Assembly (NCBI GenBank): GCA_035578905.1
Contig: JAQJVL010000619.1
Span: 258,501-322,500 of the forward strand
Length of the DNA stretch: 64,000 nt
Direction of reading: 5' to 3'
Source of the DNA: Stictocephala bisonia
Taxonomy: Eukaryota > Arthropoda > Insecta > Hemiptera > Membracidae
Shown piece after piece: positions 37,387 through 48,469 of the stretch (positions are counted from its first letter, which is position 1; every line of letters begins with the position of its first letter). Below the pieces are notes generated by a model. That model worked only from the letters and a program-made list of their open reading frames with translations, had not been told where the DNA came from and did not search any database. Both the position numbers and the translations under genes were made by a program.

Positions 37387-39796
37387 GTTATGATTACTTG
37401 TTGATGGACTTATTTTTTGTGTTAACTATTATATTATTATATACTAAGATATTCTGTTGATGTAAATGGCTGTATAAATGGTGAAACCGTTGAGCAAATA
37501 AATAAATAAACAAATAAATAAACATTCCATTTCTTATCTTGTTTTAGGAATTAGGCCTATATAGGTATTGTTTGTTATTTGGGAGAGAGAAAGAGATATA
37601 CTAATCATGTATGTAGTACACTTTATTCAATAATTTGTTACCTTGGCAAAACAGTATTAAAAAAATTAGGTAATTGCTTTAGAATTTTAATTAGTACTAA
37701 AATTTACAGGAAAAACTGAATGAAATAAATAAAATAAATTTGTATATAGTTATTTCTAAAATAAATATTGTGTCTCTTGCATTATTCATCCTTATAAATG
37801 TAAATTGAACCAAATAACGCATGATTTTTAAATTTTCTAATATATACAAAACAACTCAAAATTCACCTATAATTCACTTCACATGACATTGGAACACTTT
37901 GCTGATAATGATCATACATATTTAGAACATAACAGCACTAAAATTGATATATATAATTTTATAAAAATGAGAAATTGTATAGAAAATAAATTGGGAGTTT
38001 GCAAAACACTTTGCAAATTTGATATTGTTATTATTGTTATTTCCTTTCATATCAGAAACAATACACACATATATTTGCAAACAGGAACTCCTCCTGTTTC
38101 CATGTCTGAATCATGTATCTATCGTTAATGGGTGTATTATAAGAAGTGATAAACAGTTGAGTTCTGGTTGTAGGGTTAAGGTGTATATATGTTAGTTGCC
38201 GGTAACAGTAACAGCACTAATCATCAATTGTTCGATTGGTAAGGTGGGTTTGCATGAGTAAAGTTCTAACTCACAAAGAAGATTTCTTCTTTCACCATCT
38301 TAGCTCTGTAACCTGGTATTGTAGTGAATCTTTCACGGTAAATTATTGTTTTTATAACTCAATTATATGTTTTAGAGTTATTATATGTTGGTAAATATTT
38401 TATAGAGCATGTTTTTACCTACATTCTAGTATATATGAACCTTGTAATGTTTATACAACGTTTATAGGAAATTTTGGATTATTATTGTTTCCATGGTAAC
38501 CATCAGGTTTTTGTATTGTTGGCAGTTATTGTGGTATAGTACTTATTTTGCCTACATGATACATAATGTGTACATTTATTGAAAATTTAGAATGTCTCAC
38601 ATGCCTTATTTTACTATCACAACATTGTTTCCATGGGGTACTCCACCTTTTCATTTTTTATGGAAACAAGTAGGCCTACCATAATGTTACATACCGCAAA
38701 GTAATAAATTGTTTGTTCATGTTTTATATATTGTATGATAGCCTACTTTTTATGAACATATTTATACCAAATATGTACATATGTTTACATTACATAGGCT
38801 AACTATTTTTTTGTAGATTTTATAACAAACATACGGTTATGCAAATGAGACAAAAATTGCCTGCCAGTTAAGGAAAAAGTAGCTGCCAGCTCGAGGGTTA
38901 AATAAACAAATATTGCATACTCTATTGCTTGTATATTTGGATATCATTTACTGTATGATAATTGATGTCATTAAATATCTGAGTATTAGGATTTAAATTA
39001 ATATGGCATTTAGATTCTACTCTATTTAGGCGTACAATATGAGTTATATCATAGGTTTACATTGTAATGCTAATTTTAGCAGCTAACCCATGATGACATA
39101 TATTTGCAATTAGGAACTCCGTTGCAAATATATGTCGTCTTGTAAAAAAAACACAAGAGACGAATTCATTTTCTAGATTAATGAACTAGAGGTTTGTAAG
39201 ACACAATCATTGTTTTGTTTCAGTGGGAATTTATGCGTATTTGTACTTTATGTTAAACTTTTTACCACTGTTTTTAGTTATCTTTTCAAAGCCTTCCATG
39301 AGGATTAAACTGTTTGAGTGCTGAGGTAATTGGATCTATATATTTTTACTGTGATGTACAGTAAAATGGTTCATAATTAAGAGGATATAAAAAAATCTGT
39401 AAAAATGTATTGTGACTTGGCATACTTCTGTTTTTTTTTTTTTTTTTTTTTTTAATCCTTTCCAAAACCCTCATTAAATGGCCTAAATCTAAAGATACTT
39501 TGGAAATAATATGGTTGCCACTCACCTAAAAAAAACTAAAATTTAGTTAAATTCTCTGAAGAGATCATTTCATCATGTGGAAAACTAGTTTTAATTAAAT
39601 TATATTTTTTTAGTAAACCCAATTGCATATTTGTGATCAGAAAAAATACATTAAATAAAAAATATATTTTATAATAACGACTTTAAAAAATTTCTTTTTC
39701 TAATTTTCTTGTAAAAATTAGAGTTTTCCAATTTCCGGCAAAAAAAAGTTTTCCATGTAATGAAATGATCTTATCTTTGAACTGTATACTAACTAA
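37387..39796. other. HERC1 intron 1, AT-rich stretch with hairpin and microsatellite
   Basis: Contains an AAATA/CAAATA microsatellite (37496-37523), a hairpin at 39094-39138 (arms GACATATATTTGCAA and complement), a TTAA-terminus-like GCTCGAGGGTTAA at about 38890 without a partner, and a poly(T) run at about 39431-39453. A 25-bp direct similarity (ATATATTTGCAA..AGGAACTCC) links about 38069 and 39099. No coding sequence was recognised. Confidence 0.5.
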
Positions 39797-41604
39797 CCCC
39801 TTGAGTACCAACATCTGACTAGGAGGACGCGGCAACATGTGTGAGAAAACCCAACGTCCGACTGCGTGTGTATGGGGGGGGGGGGTCGATACCACTGTAC
39901 GTGTGTATGGGCGGGGAGTGGGTCGATACCACTGTACGTGTATGGGTGGGTGGGTGGGTCAGTACCACTGTACGTGTATGGGTGGGCGGGTGGGTCAGTA
40001 CCACTGTACGTGTATGGGTGGGCGGGTGGGTCAGTACCACTTTACGTGTATGGGTGGTGGGAGGGTCAGTACCACTGTACGTGTATGGGTGGTGGGAGGG
40101 TTATCAGCACTGTGCGTGTATGGGTGGTGGGAGGGTTATCAGCAATGTACGTGTATGGGTAGTGGGAGGGTTATTAGCACTGTACGTGTATGTGTAGTGG
40201 GCGGGTTATCAGCACTCTACGTGTATGGGTGGTGCGATGGTTATCAGCACTGTACGTGTACCCACCCGCCCACCCTTACACGTACAGTGGTATTGTCCCA
40301 CCCGCCCACCCTTTCACGTACAGTGGTACTGACCCTCCCACCACCCATACACGTAAAGTGGTACTGACCCACCCACCCACCCATACATGTACAGTGGTAC
40401 TGACCCACCCGCCCACCCATACACGTACAGTGGTACTGACCCACCCACCCACCCATACATGTACAGTGGTATTGACCCACCCCCCACCCATACACACGTA
40501 CAGTGGTATCGACCCACCCGCCCGCCCATACACACGTACAATGGTATCGATCGACGTTAGTCCCCCCATACAACGTCCGACTGCGTTTCTGATCGTGGGG
40601 GACGCACACAGCGCTGCTAAATTGTGCGAGAAAACCCAATGTCCGACAAAGAGGTCACATAATATATTATTAATTTTGAGGATATTCTTTGTTAAACTAG
40701 TTGTAAACTTAATCATGAAAGACAAATATTTTTGTAAATAAATTGTTATTGTTCATTGTCATAATAATATATGACAAGTAGTCTACATGAAATAATTCCT
40801 ATTCATATGATTATGACGTCACAAGCTTTTGTCAATCAGCTGTTGCATTGGCTTGTGTTTGCTTGTTTATTTGTGACTTTTACGCTTTGATCTAGTTTAT
40901 TAAGGATTTCCAGTGTTCTTATCTTTATATTTGTAATTCAGGCAGGAGAGAAGAGAAAAAAGCCAATTTATTTGCAAAACATATAAAATGGAGCTTCATC
41001 CCTACTGCTTACCATTCTATAAATGGTTTTTTTAAATTTTTTTACCTAAATATATAAAATAGTCAATAATTATATGGAAATATTGTTTTATTTTTGTGAA
41101 ACTAAGAAGTGCACTATTTAAAATAGGTCTAGAACATTAATTATAAATAATATTTTATACTTTTGATGTAGTAGAAAACATTTAAAATTGCAGTAAATTG
41201 AAAAAAAGTCTTTATTTTTGAAGATAGAAGTTTTTATTTTTGTGTCTTTGTTCAAAACTGTTGTAAAAAAAAAAAGCTAATAGTGTGAAGAATTCTTTCC
41301 TGGACTAAATGTTAGTCAAACTTGGAAAATTACATAAACAATTTTGGATAAATGATTTTTTTATTAAAAAGTTCGAATTTTCATCGGCATGATAATATTA
41401 GTACTATTTTTAGTTATAATATAGTTTTATAAATACAACAAACCAAACATATTAATTTCTACCAAGAAATAACGAGGTTATATTTGTTTTTCCGAAGAGC
41501 TCAAAAACTGTTAATATCGACCTGGATTTTCTAGCACTACTACATAGTGCCGAACCTGAGGTTTCTCACACGCATACTAGGCAAAACTCCTGGCACTCAA
41601 AGGG
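39797..41604. mobile_element. TTAA-type piggyBac-like element carrying an inverted minisatellite
   Basis: The left end reads CTAA-CCCCTTGAGTACCAAC and the right end (- strand) TTAA-CCCTTTGAGTGCCAGG. Subterminal blocks also match in inverse orientation: TGACTAGGAGGACG / TGCCTAGTATGCG and GTGTGAGAAA. TTAA is intact on the right (41605-41608) and decayed to CTAA on the left (39793-39796). A GAGAAAACCCAACGTCCGAC motif at about 39842 recurs at about 40629. About 1 kb of AT-rich sequence without an ORF follows the minisatellite. CCCTTTGAGTGCC-type ends with TTAA are typical of insect piggyBac elements. Confidence 0.75.
39885..40560. repeat. Large inverted (palindromic) minisatellite
   Basis: The left arm (39885-40258) has about eleven ~35-bp units in the G-rich orientation (CCACTGTACGTGTATGGGTG). 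At 40259 the orientation flips abruptly (GTACGTGTA/CCCACCC) and the right arm has about eight units in the C-rich orientation (CCCACCCATACACGTACAGT). The two arms are reverse complements over roughly 300 bp and could form a long hairpin or cruciform. All long open frames here, on both strands, are translations of the repeat. Confidence 0.93.
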
Positions 41605-41824
41605 TTAAACCACTTTGGAACAGTAAATTTTAATAATGTTGAGGTGACTGGAAACTGCTTAGTTACTAACAAACCATTGTGCTTCGCATAACACTGTTAT
41701 ATTCAGCTTTTTTTGTTCAGCTGTTATATTAGCCATCATATGATTATTACATTAAGTTAGTTAGGTTTTGCAGTATAATTTATAATTTTTATATTAATCA
41801 TCTCCTTTTATGTGTCTTTGCTAG

Positions 41825-42064
41825 GAACTTATCCCTGTCCCAACATCATGCACTGCTGCCTTAGAATCAGTTGCGTTTCCTATGGTTCCACAAGACGGGG
41901 ATTCAGAGCTGGAGGTATATGTAACAGCGTTGCTGTCTACCCAACTTCGCTTAGCAAGAGCGTCCCGTGCCAAAACTACATACTCTATTGTTCTTAAGCA
42001 ACGGCTAATGATTCTTCAGAGAATTCTATATGCTTTCCAATCAAAATACCATGCTAAAGATAAG
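41825..42064 (+). CDS. HERC1: HERC1-type E3 ubiquitin ligase, coding exon 2
   Basis: 80 codons, phase 0 at both ends, between acceptor tttgctag and donor gataag/gtacca. It reads ELIPVPTSCTAALESVAFPM, then LEVYVTALLSTQLRLARA and VLKQRLMILQRILYAFQSKY. It aligns in order with the vertebrate HERC1 N-terminal region ('LL.SQLALAK', 'LRKRLLVLQR.FYALSNKYH'). It follows the exon ending VANK exactly as the vertebrate exon junction SNK/E does. No known enzymatic motif; this is the helical N-terminal region that precedes the first RCC1-like domain. Confidence 0.9.
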
Positions 42065-43624
42065 GTACCATATGAATGATTATTTCAGTGTTAAACCTAA
42101 ATTTAAGACTTGGATAAGTTTATATTTAATGTATGGTCTGACAAGAGCAGTATTTATCATTAGCTTAAACAACTATAGGTGACAATTTAAGATGTTGAGT
42201 GTCTTTCGACAATATTTGCAAATTGCAGGTTTGGTTAGCATATACTTTCACTTTCATAACTTGAACCACTCTTGATTGATACAATTGTAATGTGTGTATT
42301 ATTTTTGTAATTAGTATATGATATCTACAAAAGTCACTTATAGATTGAAATATTTGTTATTTTGAATTTAGGCATTGAAACATTAATGAAATGAGGTTAT
42401 GGATCCCACAGGCATTATTTTCGGTGAAGACATATTGGAAACTCCATTGCCTGTTCTACTATTATTTTATTGAAAAAATAAAATAATATATTTTTCAAAA
42501 TTAATTTATATTTTGCCAGTATTTGATAATACTTTGTTTGCTAAACTGTCGTATATATAAAAAAAATCAAATATTGCTTTTTTCTCTCTTTATTATGTAT
42601 ACTTAAATTACAATATTTAAGCCTCCTAAAACTTACGAAGTCAACAAATTATTCAAATTAAGCTTAAATTGAAATATTTATGTAAATAAGATCCTTGTGT
42701 GAGTGCCTTGTTAGAGGAATATTATTTAGAAAAAAAACCATTTCAGTTATTGTCTCTAAAAACATATTCATTATCAAGGCAAATATAATTCTATTTATTT
42801 TAACATCTTGAGTATAATGTGTGTAAATGTCTTGAATTACTTAAAGTAGAGACTAAATGTATGTACATAGATTATTGATATATTTTTGGTTGCTTCTGCA
42901 GATTTAATGCCATTTACAGCTACAATATGAATATCTAATTAAACTTAAAGAAAATTATATATCAATCTAATGCACTCCATGAAACAAAATTTTTATATTA
43001 TAATACACTAATTCTACTAAACCAACTATAAAATATAATTTTTACACTATTTTGTTTGTAGTCATTTTTGTATCATTACTTTGTATACAAATATTATGAG
43101 AAGGTTTAAATAGTAAATGTATTTTCTATATTTTGTTTTCCATGTAAATAGCAAGGATCAGAAGCATGTACTTATCTAAACATACAATCCTACAACTAAA
43201 TCTTGCAAACATTTTTTCTTATTTTACCTCAAATATATTAACATCTGGTCCTTTGCCAGATGTTTATATATATCTACAGATAAACGAGCAGATAAATTAC
43301 ATTACGCTTAAGTCTTGAGCACAATTGAAATCGATAGCAATAAATAAATTAAATGAACCTATGTGAGATATACAAAATACATTAACTTCTACTGTACATT
43401 TTCAGTATAAATGTACATGTACCAAGTATTTACAACAGCAGTTTAAACCAGTGATTATCAAGCCACGAGGATTAGGAATATTTACCAATTTAAGCAGCAT
43501 TGTTGATAAGTTTTGTAATTTGTGTTATAGTTTACATTTTTCATTGATTTGTATGACAAAAACATTGCTAATAACATTGAAGTAATATTATCAATCAACA
43601 TTTGTTTCCTTATGAAACAAATAC
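42065..43624 (+). other. HERC1 intron 2, AT-rich, nothing recognised
   Basis: No element termini or coding remnants were found in the first 1.5 kb of this 7.0-kb intron. Confidence 0.45.
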
Positions 43625-43995
43625 AATAGGATTTTATGAAGGTCATTCAGTAACTAAAGAGGCAGAATGGTCTTGAAAAAACAATGTGTATTTTACAAAA
43701 CAGGAAGTTTTATTACTTTTCACTTAACGATCATGAGCATGGTGCAATTATCCTAGCAATTTACTGGCTTTTTGTACCTGCTGTGAAGAAGTTTTTTCCT
43801 TGTTGTTAAGGCAAGTAACCAAACAGTTTTGACTTCCTTGATGTTCTGAAAATTCTTCCCATGCAGTACTTTCTTTTGTAGGTCAAACGTAAATCTGATT
43901 GTAAGGGGGATCTTGCTGTGGTTTTGCATTGTTTGAAGGCCTGTCAGAGTAATATTGGAATGTATGCTGTTCTTAAAAAAAACATTAAACAATTC
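43625..43995 (-). pseudogene. Probable mariner-type transposase 3' remnant
   Basis: Read on the - strand: LQKKVLHGKNFQNIKEVKTV, then a WL..L..RKK.L block and YKKPVNC. This follows the C-terminal pattern of mariner transposases (LK..L.G..F.....VK..V..WL......F...GI.KL..RW.KC). Downstream on the same strand come TTTCAAGACCATTCTGCCTC and TTACTGAATGACC, resembling the 3' flank and terminus of a mariner. It is short and broken, and no D,D34D catalytic residues remain. Confidence 0.5.
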
Positions 43996-44189
43996 ATTAT
44001 TACAACACTTTAAAAAATTACTTTCTTTGTTAATGCTTTATGAAATGTTGTGAAAATAAACTGGTGTGCTTTGCCTTTTTCTTTCTGGGTTAACATATTT
44101 ATCAAAGTGTAAATCTTGTATTGCTTTTTTCCATTTGTAGTCCTATTGGAAGGGAATTGGATAGTCAGGGTGCACCAAAAGAGGTGGGA

Positions 44190-44560
44190 AGCATAATAGT
44201 CAGTTATTAATATTAATATAAGTTCTTTTGAATAAATAAAAAACTCTAAATTGTATGGTGTTAGCTCTACTAAATAAGATTTAAAATTACATTTGAATTT
44301 TTGGAGTTCAACAATGTCCTAAAACCTCCTCGGAAGAGGCTGTAAAAGCTTCATACCTATGTATTTTGGAATGTTTTCAAACAGAGTTAATCTATGGTAC
44401 TGTGCATGAGTGCCCTTAAATCGAGTATTATACTGATGGTTGATAAACAGCGGTTGAATATTTTGGCTTTTGATGTAGAGGATTGATTTGTTAATGAATA
44501 AACCTGGGATGGTTAATAGGCCCAATTCTTTGAAGGCTTCTCTTCAAGTATGCTCACCTT
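44190..44560 (-). pseudogene. LINE ORF2 C-terminal fragment, opposite strand to HERC1
   Basis: On the - strand: FKELGLLTIPGLFINKSILY, then HQYNTRFKGTHAQYHRLTLF and IPKYIGMKLLQPLP. This is the post-RT segment '.CK.LFK.L.ILT...LYI.....' plus 'YNTR........L...P.Y.G.KL.N.LP' of Jockey/CR1-group LINEs. The frame ends in a stop after PRRF. It is distinct from, and oriented opposite to, the near-intact LINE that follows. Confidence 0.75.
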
Positions 44561-44839
44561 CTTATGAAAAATGTTCCTTCAGCTCTCAGCACTCCCTCAA
44601 TCTGTTGTCTTTATTTTGCTGAAATAACTCTGTGGGATCCCATTCTGCTCATGTTTGCAGCTCTTAAGCTCGTTTCCAATAATGTTATGCGTTATGCACT
44701 GTTGCAATGCTCTTGCTCTACAATCACTTCCACTGTGCTGCATATAGGAATAATGTTATCAATTCTTTTTTCAAGTGATGAAGTTGAAAAGTCAACGAGT
44801 TGGTCAGAAAGGCGCCTATTAGTTACTTAATTCACACTA

Positions 44840-47800
44840 TTTAAAAAATGATTGTTCTGTTGATAATAGTGTTGTAAATAATAAGTTAATTGAGCATTTA
44901 AATTTTGTAGAAAATGACAGTCAGATAGTTTCTCAAACTAACAATGAATCAGATTTTTTAGACTTAAGGGGAAATTTAGTAAATGTAACCTAGTCTCTCA
45001 TAGATATAATTTAAATAGGATAACCCCTGTAAAAAGAAATAATTTGCAAATACTTGTCCTAAATATCCAGGGCCTTAGAAATAAAGTTTCAATCCTAGAA
45101 AGTTTTTTATGTGATCTAGGCAATGTTAAAATTATTTGTTTAACTGAACATTGGCTGTGTAGCAATGAAGTACTTTTTTCCTTTCCAAATGGTTATCATT
45201 GTGCTGATTCAAATAGTAGGACTGAACACATTAGGGGGGGCTCACTAATATTGGTGCATAACTCACTCCAGACAAGGGCATGTGACATCAAACGCTTTTG
45301 TTCGGAGTTCCATTTTGAAGGGTCTGCAGTTTTTATTGACGAATTAAACATCATAGTTGTTTCTGTATATCACTCACCAGCAGGTGATCCAACAATTTTT
45401 TTAGAAAATTTGGACAACCTACTGCTGTATTTTACCAATTGGATTCACTATACCATAGTGATAGGCGGAGATTTTAACTATAAATTTGACGTAACAACTA
45501 ACAATAAACCGGCTAACGACCTCCAAAATCTTTTAAGGCAGTACAATTTTTACTATCTGAACAAAAGTCCCACAAGAGGAAAAAATTGCCTTGATAATGT
45601 CTTTATAAACAATAATAAAAGCTCTAGTGGTTTATTTTCTTGCAACATTTTGGAATTCCCCTACTCTGATCATGGCGGTATTTTGATTGACTTGGGAAAA
45701 CTATCTCAATACTATATTCAAAATGACCAACTTACAACCGTTAATCAATTAAAAATGGTCTTACCAAAAAAATCATTAGACAATCTTAACATGGCATTAG
45801 CCTCATACGATTGGGATAAAATTATTGATCAATATGGACATTTTAACGCATCGGTCTTCTTCAAAAAAATGTTTTCCACTATCAACAATTTTGTAATACT
45901 TTTCCAAATTCCAAAAAGAATCAAACAAAACAACTTAAGCAAAACAAGAAATAATTGGTATAACCCAGACTTAGCCAAAATGAAGAATAATCTAATTAAT
46001 CTTTATAATGTAGCAAAAACTGATTTTAAACTGAAACAAGAATTCACAAAACTTAAAAAAGACTACAGACAAGCCATAATCTCGGCTAAGTACACATACA
46101 ACGAAAATTATATTAAAAGTAGAAAAAATAGATGCAGAGCAGCATGGAAAATTATTAACACTAATAACTCCATTCCCAACCACAAACAAAAACAAACCAG
46201 TATTAGTCCAGACTCCTTCAACCACTTTTTTATTGAATCCATCTCAAAAATCAAAACTAACTTAGAAAACCCAGCTACCAAATCTCAAGAGTGGTTAGAA
46301 AGATCTAATATCAATCCACCACTTGAAACCTTTGAGTGGGCAGCAATTACTTGTACTGACATTCAAAAAGCAGTTAAAAATCTTAATAATTCAGACAGCA
46401 CTGACATATATGGTATGTCAAACAATTTTTTAAAGAAAATAGTCCCTCACATAATTTCTCCTCTTTTATTTTGTTTTAACCTCTGTCTAAGAGATAGTTA
46501 TTTTCCTGAAGAATTGAAAATATCGAGAGTTTGCCCAGTTTTCAAAAAAGGGCCCAAAAATGAGCCTGGCAGCTATCGACCGATCTCGATCATACCTGCT
46601 TTAGGTAAATTATTAGAGGCACTGGTACACAAACAAATCTGTAATTTTTTTGAATCAAATAATTTACTATATCCTATGCAGTTTGGCTTCAGAAAAAATA
46701 GATCTAGTTTTCAAGCTTTGGATAACCTTGTGAGAGACATCTGTGGAGCATTTGAGACAAAAGCTTTTGCTCAGGCCACTCTGTGTGACCTGAGTAGGGC
46801 TTTCGACTGTGTCGATATGAATGACCTTATAACAAAGTTGACACACTACGGTCTTGGAAACAAGCCGATTTCATTTCTAAAATCTTATCTTTTAAATAGA
46901 AAGCAGAAAGTGTGCGTTGGTGAGAATTGGTCTCAAGAAGCATTGGTAAAGTTCGGTGTCCCTCAGGGATCCATACTAGGTCCATCATTATTTCTTATTT
47001 GTATTAATGACTTGCCATTTTCAGTCACAGCTACAACCAATATGTATGCTGATGATACAACATTTATTAATATTGGCAAAGACTTAAACAAATTGAATTG
47101 TATCACCCAAAATACCATCTCAGAAGCATCAAATTGGTTTAAGAGCAATGGTTTCTATTTAAATGAATCAAAAACTCAAAATATTCTATTTGGATTAAGA
47201 TCTGTTGACCATGATACCTCTCACCTTAATTCAGAAAACAGTGTAAAATTCTTAGGATTTTGTATTGATAAACATTTAAATTGGGAGTCACATATCAATT
47301 ATGTTTCCACTAGGTTGTCAAGAGTGATTTATCTCCTAAGGCGTCTCACCTTTTGTGTTCATGTAAATTATGTAAAAACTGCCTATTTTGCATTTTTTCA
47401 ATCTGTTCTTAGATATGGGTTGGTTGTGTGGGGGAATGCTAGTAAGATTAATGACATATTAATTATCCAGAAGAAAGCCATAAGAGTGATTTCTAAGTCA
47501 CATAAGTTGGAACACTGTAAACCCCTCTTTAAAAATCTTAAAATTCAAACTATTATAAATTTGTACATTTACGATTCTATTAATTATATTTTTCAAAATC
47601 CACATCTACTAACACATAACAAAGACATTCATTTACATTATACAAGAAATAGAAGCACTGCTATTATAAAATTCAACAGATTAAATAAAACTCTAAATAG
47701 TCATTTGGTTATTCCCATCAAGATATATAACCATTTAATACATTTAATTTCTAAGTATGACCAAAAATCGTTCTTGAAGAAACTCTATGGCTGGCTTCTG

Positions 47801-48030
47801 GAGAATCCTTTTTATTTACTAAATGATTTTTTTTGTACAAATTCTATACTGTTTTAGTGTTTTTTTTTTTTTGTTTTAATTTAGAAACAGTACATACATA
47901 TTACTGTATTGTAATATTTTATTGTTTACTTTATACTAGACTTGGCTACTGTAATGAGCTACAACAAGACTTTGTCCATGAATTGTATGATTTTTATGAC
48001 AATAAAATGAATTTGATTGATTGATTGATT
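44840..48030 (+). mobile_element. Near-intact Jockey/CR1-group LINE in HERC1 intron 2
   Basis: Contains one long ORF2, an approximately 150-bp 3'UTR with AATAAAATGAATTTGATTGATTGATT (48001-48026), and coding-like sequence just upstream in another frame (SQTNNESDFLDLRGNLVNVT, about 44930-44990). The TTGA-type tail marks the 3' end. The 5' boundary is unclear and may lie at 44.56-44.84 kb. Same orientation as HERC1. Confidence 0.8.
44948..47857 (+). CDS. LINE ORF2: APE endonuclease + reverse transcriptase, ~970 codons open
   Basis: Residue numbers are from the TTG at 45044. The APE-type endonuclease spans about 1-225, with LNIQGLRNK (7-14), catalytic TEHW (E35), GGDFN near 145-150, CLDNVF and terminal SDHGG (about 208). 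The RT spans about 430-800, with FPEELKISRVCPVFKKG, SYRPIS (about 511), DLSRAFDCVD (motif A, about 583), FGVPQGSILGP (about 637), MYADDTTF (YADD, about 668) and FLGFCID. The thumb/C-terminal region follows with LRYGLVVWGNASKINDILII and CKPLFKNLKI. No internal stop or frameshift was seen. Oddly, no ATG lies near the start. The frame is open back to 44948 after a TGA, and the endonuclease begins directly, so either a 1-nt indel near 44960-44975 separates it from the upstream frame or translation starts otherwise. No RNase H domain. Confidence 0.92.
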   Translation: MRFFRLKGKFSKCNLVSHRYNLNRITPVKRNNLQILVLNIQGLRNKVSILESFLCDLGNVKIICLTEHWLCSNEVLFSFPNGYHCADSNSRTEHIRGGSLILVHNSLQTRACDIKRFCSEFHFEGSAVFIDELNIIVVSVYHSPAGDPTIFLENLDNLLLYFTNWIHYTIVIGGDFNYKFDVTTNNKPANDLQNLLRQYNFYYLNKSPTRGKNCLDNVFINNNKSSSGLFSCNILEFPYSDHGGILIDLGKLSQYYIQNDQLTTVNQLKMVLPKKSLDNLNMALASYDWDKIIDQYGHFNASVFFKKMFSTINNFVILFQIPKRIKQNNLSKTRNNWYNPDLAKMKNNLINLYNVAKTDFKLKQEFTKLKKDYRQAIISAKYTYNENYIKSRKNRCRAAWKIINTNNSIPNHKQKQTSISPDSFNHFFIESISKIKTNLENPATKSQEWLERSNINPPLETFEWAAITCTDIQKAVKNLNNSDSTDIYGMSNNFLKKIVPHIISPLLFCFNLCLRDSYFPEELKISRVCPVFKKGPKNEPGSYRPISIIPALGKLLEALVHKQICNFFESNNLLYPMQFGFRKNRSSFQALDNLVRDICGAFETKAFAQATLCDLSRAFDCVDMNDLITKLTHYGLGNKPISFLKSYLLNRKQKVCVGENWSQEALVKFGVPQGSILGPSLFLICINDLPFSVTATTNMYADDTTFINIGKDLNKLNCITQNTISEASNWFKSNGFYLNESKTQNILFGLRSVDHDTSHLNSENSVKFLGFCIDKHLNWESHINYVSTRLSRVIYLLRRLTFCVHVNYVKTAYFAFFQSVLRYGLVVWGNASKINDILIIQKKAIRVISKSHKLEHCKPLFKNLKIQTIINLYIYDSINYIFQNPHLLTHNKDIHLHYTRNRSTAIIKFNRLNKTLNSHLVIPIKIYNHLIHLISKYDQKSFLKKLYGWLLENPFYLLNDFFCTNSILF

Positions 48031-48290
48031 TACCCATTTATAAATGTTGCTGTTGTTCATACAGCTTTTTTCATTCATGTTAGTTATTTGAGGATAGATA
48101 TTTGGAGTTTCTTACTTGCATTAACTAAAAACTGAATCAAGAATGTTATTCTAACAATGTGGAAGTGGGCTTGCCATTATTGAGATTATAAACAGCAATA
48201 TTATCAATCGGCTGATCAAGCACATCTAAGTGATGCTAATCTATAATACAAAGAGTAACAAACTTTTTATATGAACCTTTTATTTTCTAG

Positions 48291-48328
48291 ACTAATGATT
48301 AATAATATAATTATTATTAATCATTAGT
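48291..48328. repeat. 38-bp palindrome
   Basis: The arms ACTAATGATTAATAAT and ATTATTAATCATTAGT are perfect reverse complements around ATAATT. It lies 260 bp downstream of the LINE tail, in HERC1 intron 2. Confidence 0.85.
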
Positions 48329-48469
48329 ACATTTAAAAAATAAAATTATTAATTTTATCTTACCCTAACTTTTATCACACAGTTATATTCACCTCCCAAA
48401 ACTGTTATACTTGTTTCCAAAGAGGTTTCAGTGAAATGACACAGTGCTGTTTAAAGTCTGACGACCATG

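Larger units (their letters stand above)
32262..41824 (+). other. HERC1: HERC1 intron 1 (9.6 kb)
   Basis: Runs from donor gtattg to acceptor tttgctag. It contains a LINE remnant, a 3.1-kb DNA transposon, a TTAA element with an inverted minisatellite, and AT-rich sequence. An imperfect hairpin, ATATCTGCAC...GTGCAGATAT, lies at about 32327-32373. A G-tract lies at about 34001-34010. No further HERC1 coding exon is needed: the flanking exons join in phase and match a continuous HERC1 N-terminus. Confidence 0.75.

Noticed and set aside
38883..38896. Right end of a TTAA element (GCTCGAGGGTTAA)
   Set aside because: No partner terminus identified.
39837..40741. Several 100-180-codon frames on both strands with Val/Tyr/Gly- or Thr/His/Pro-rich repeats
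   Set aside because: Period-35 translations of the inverted minisatellite; openness follows from repeat composition.
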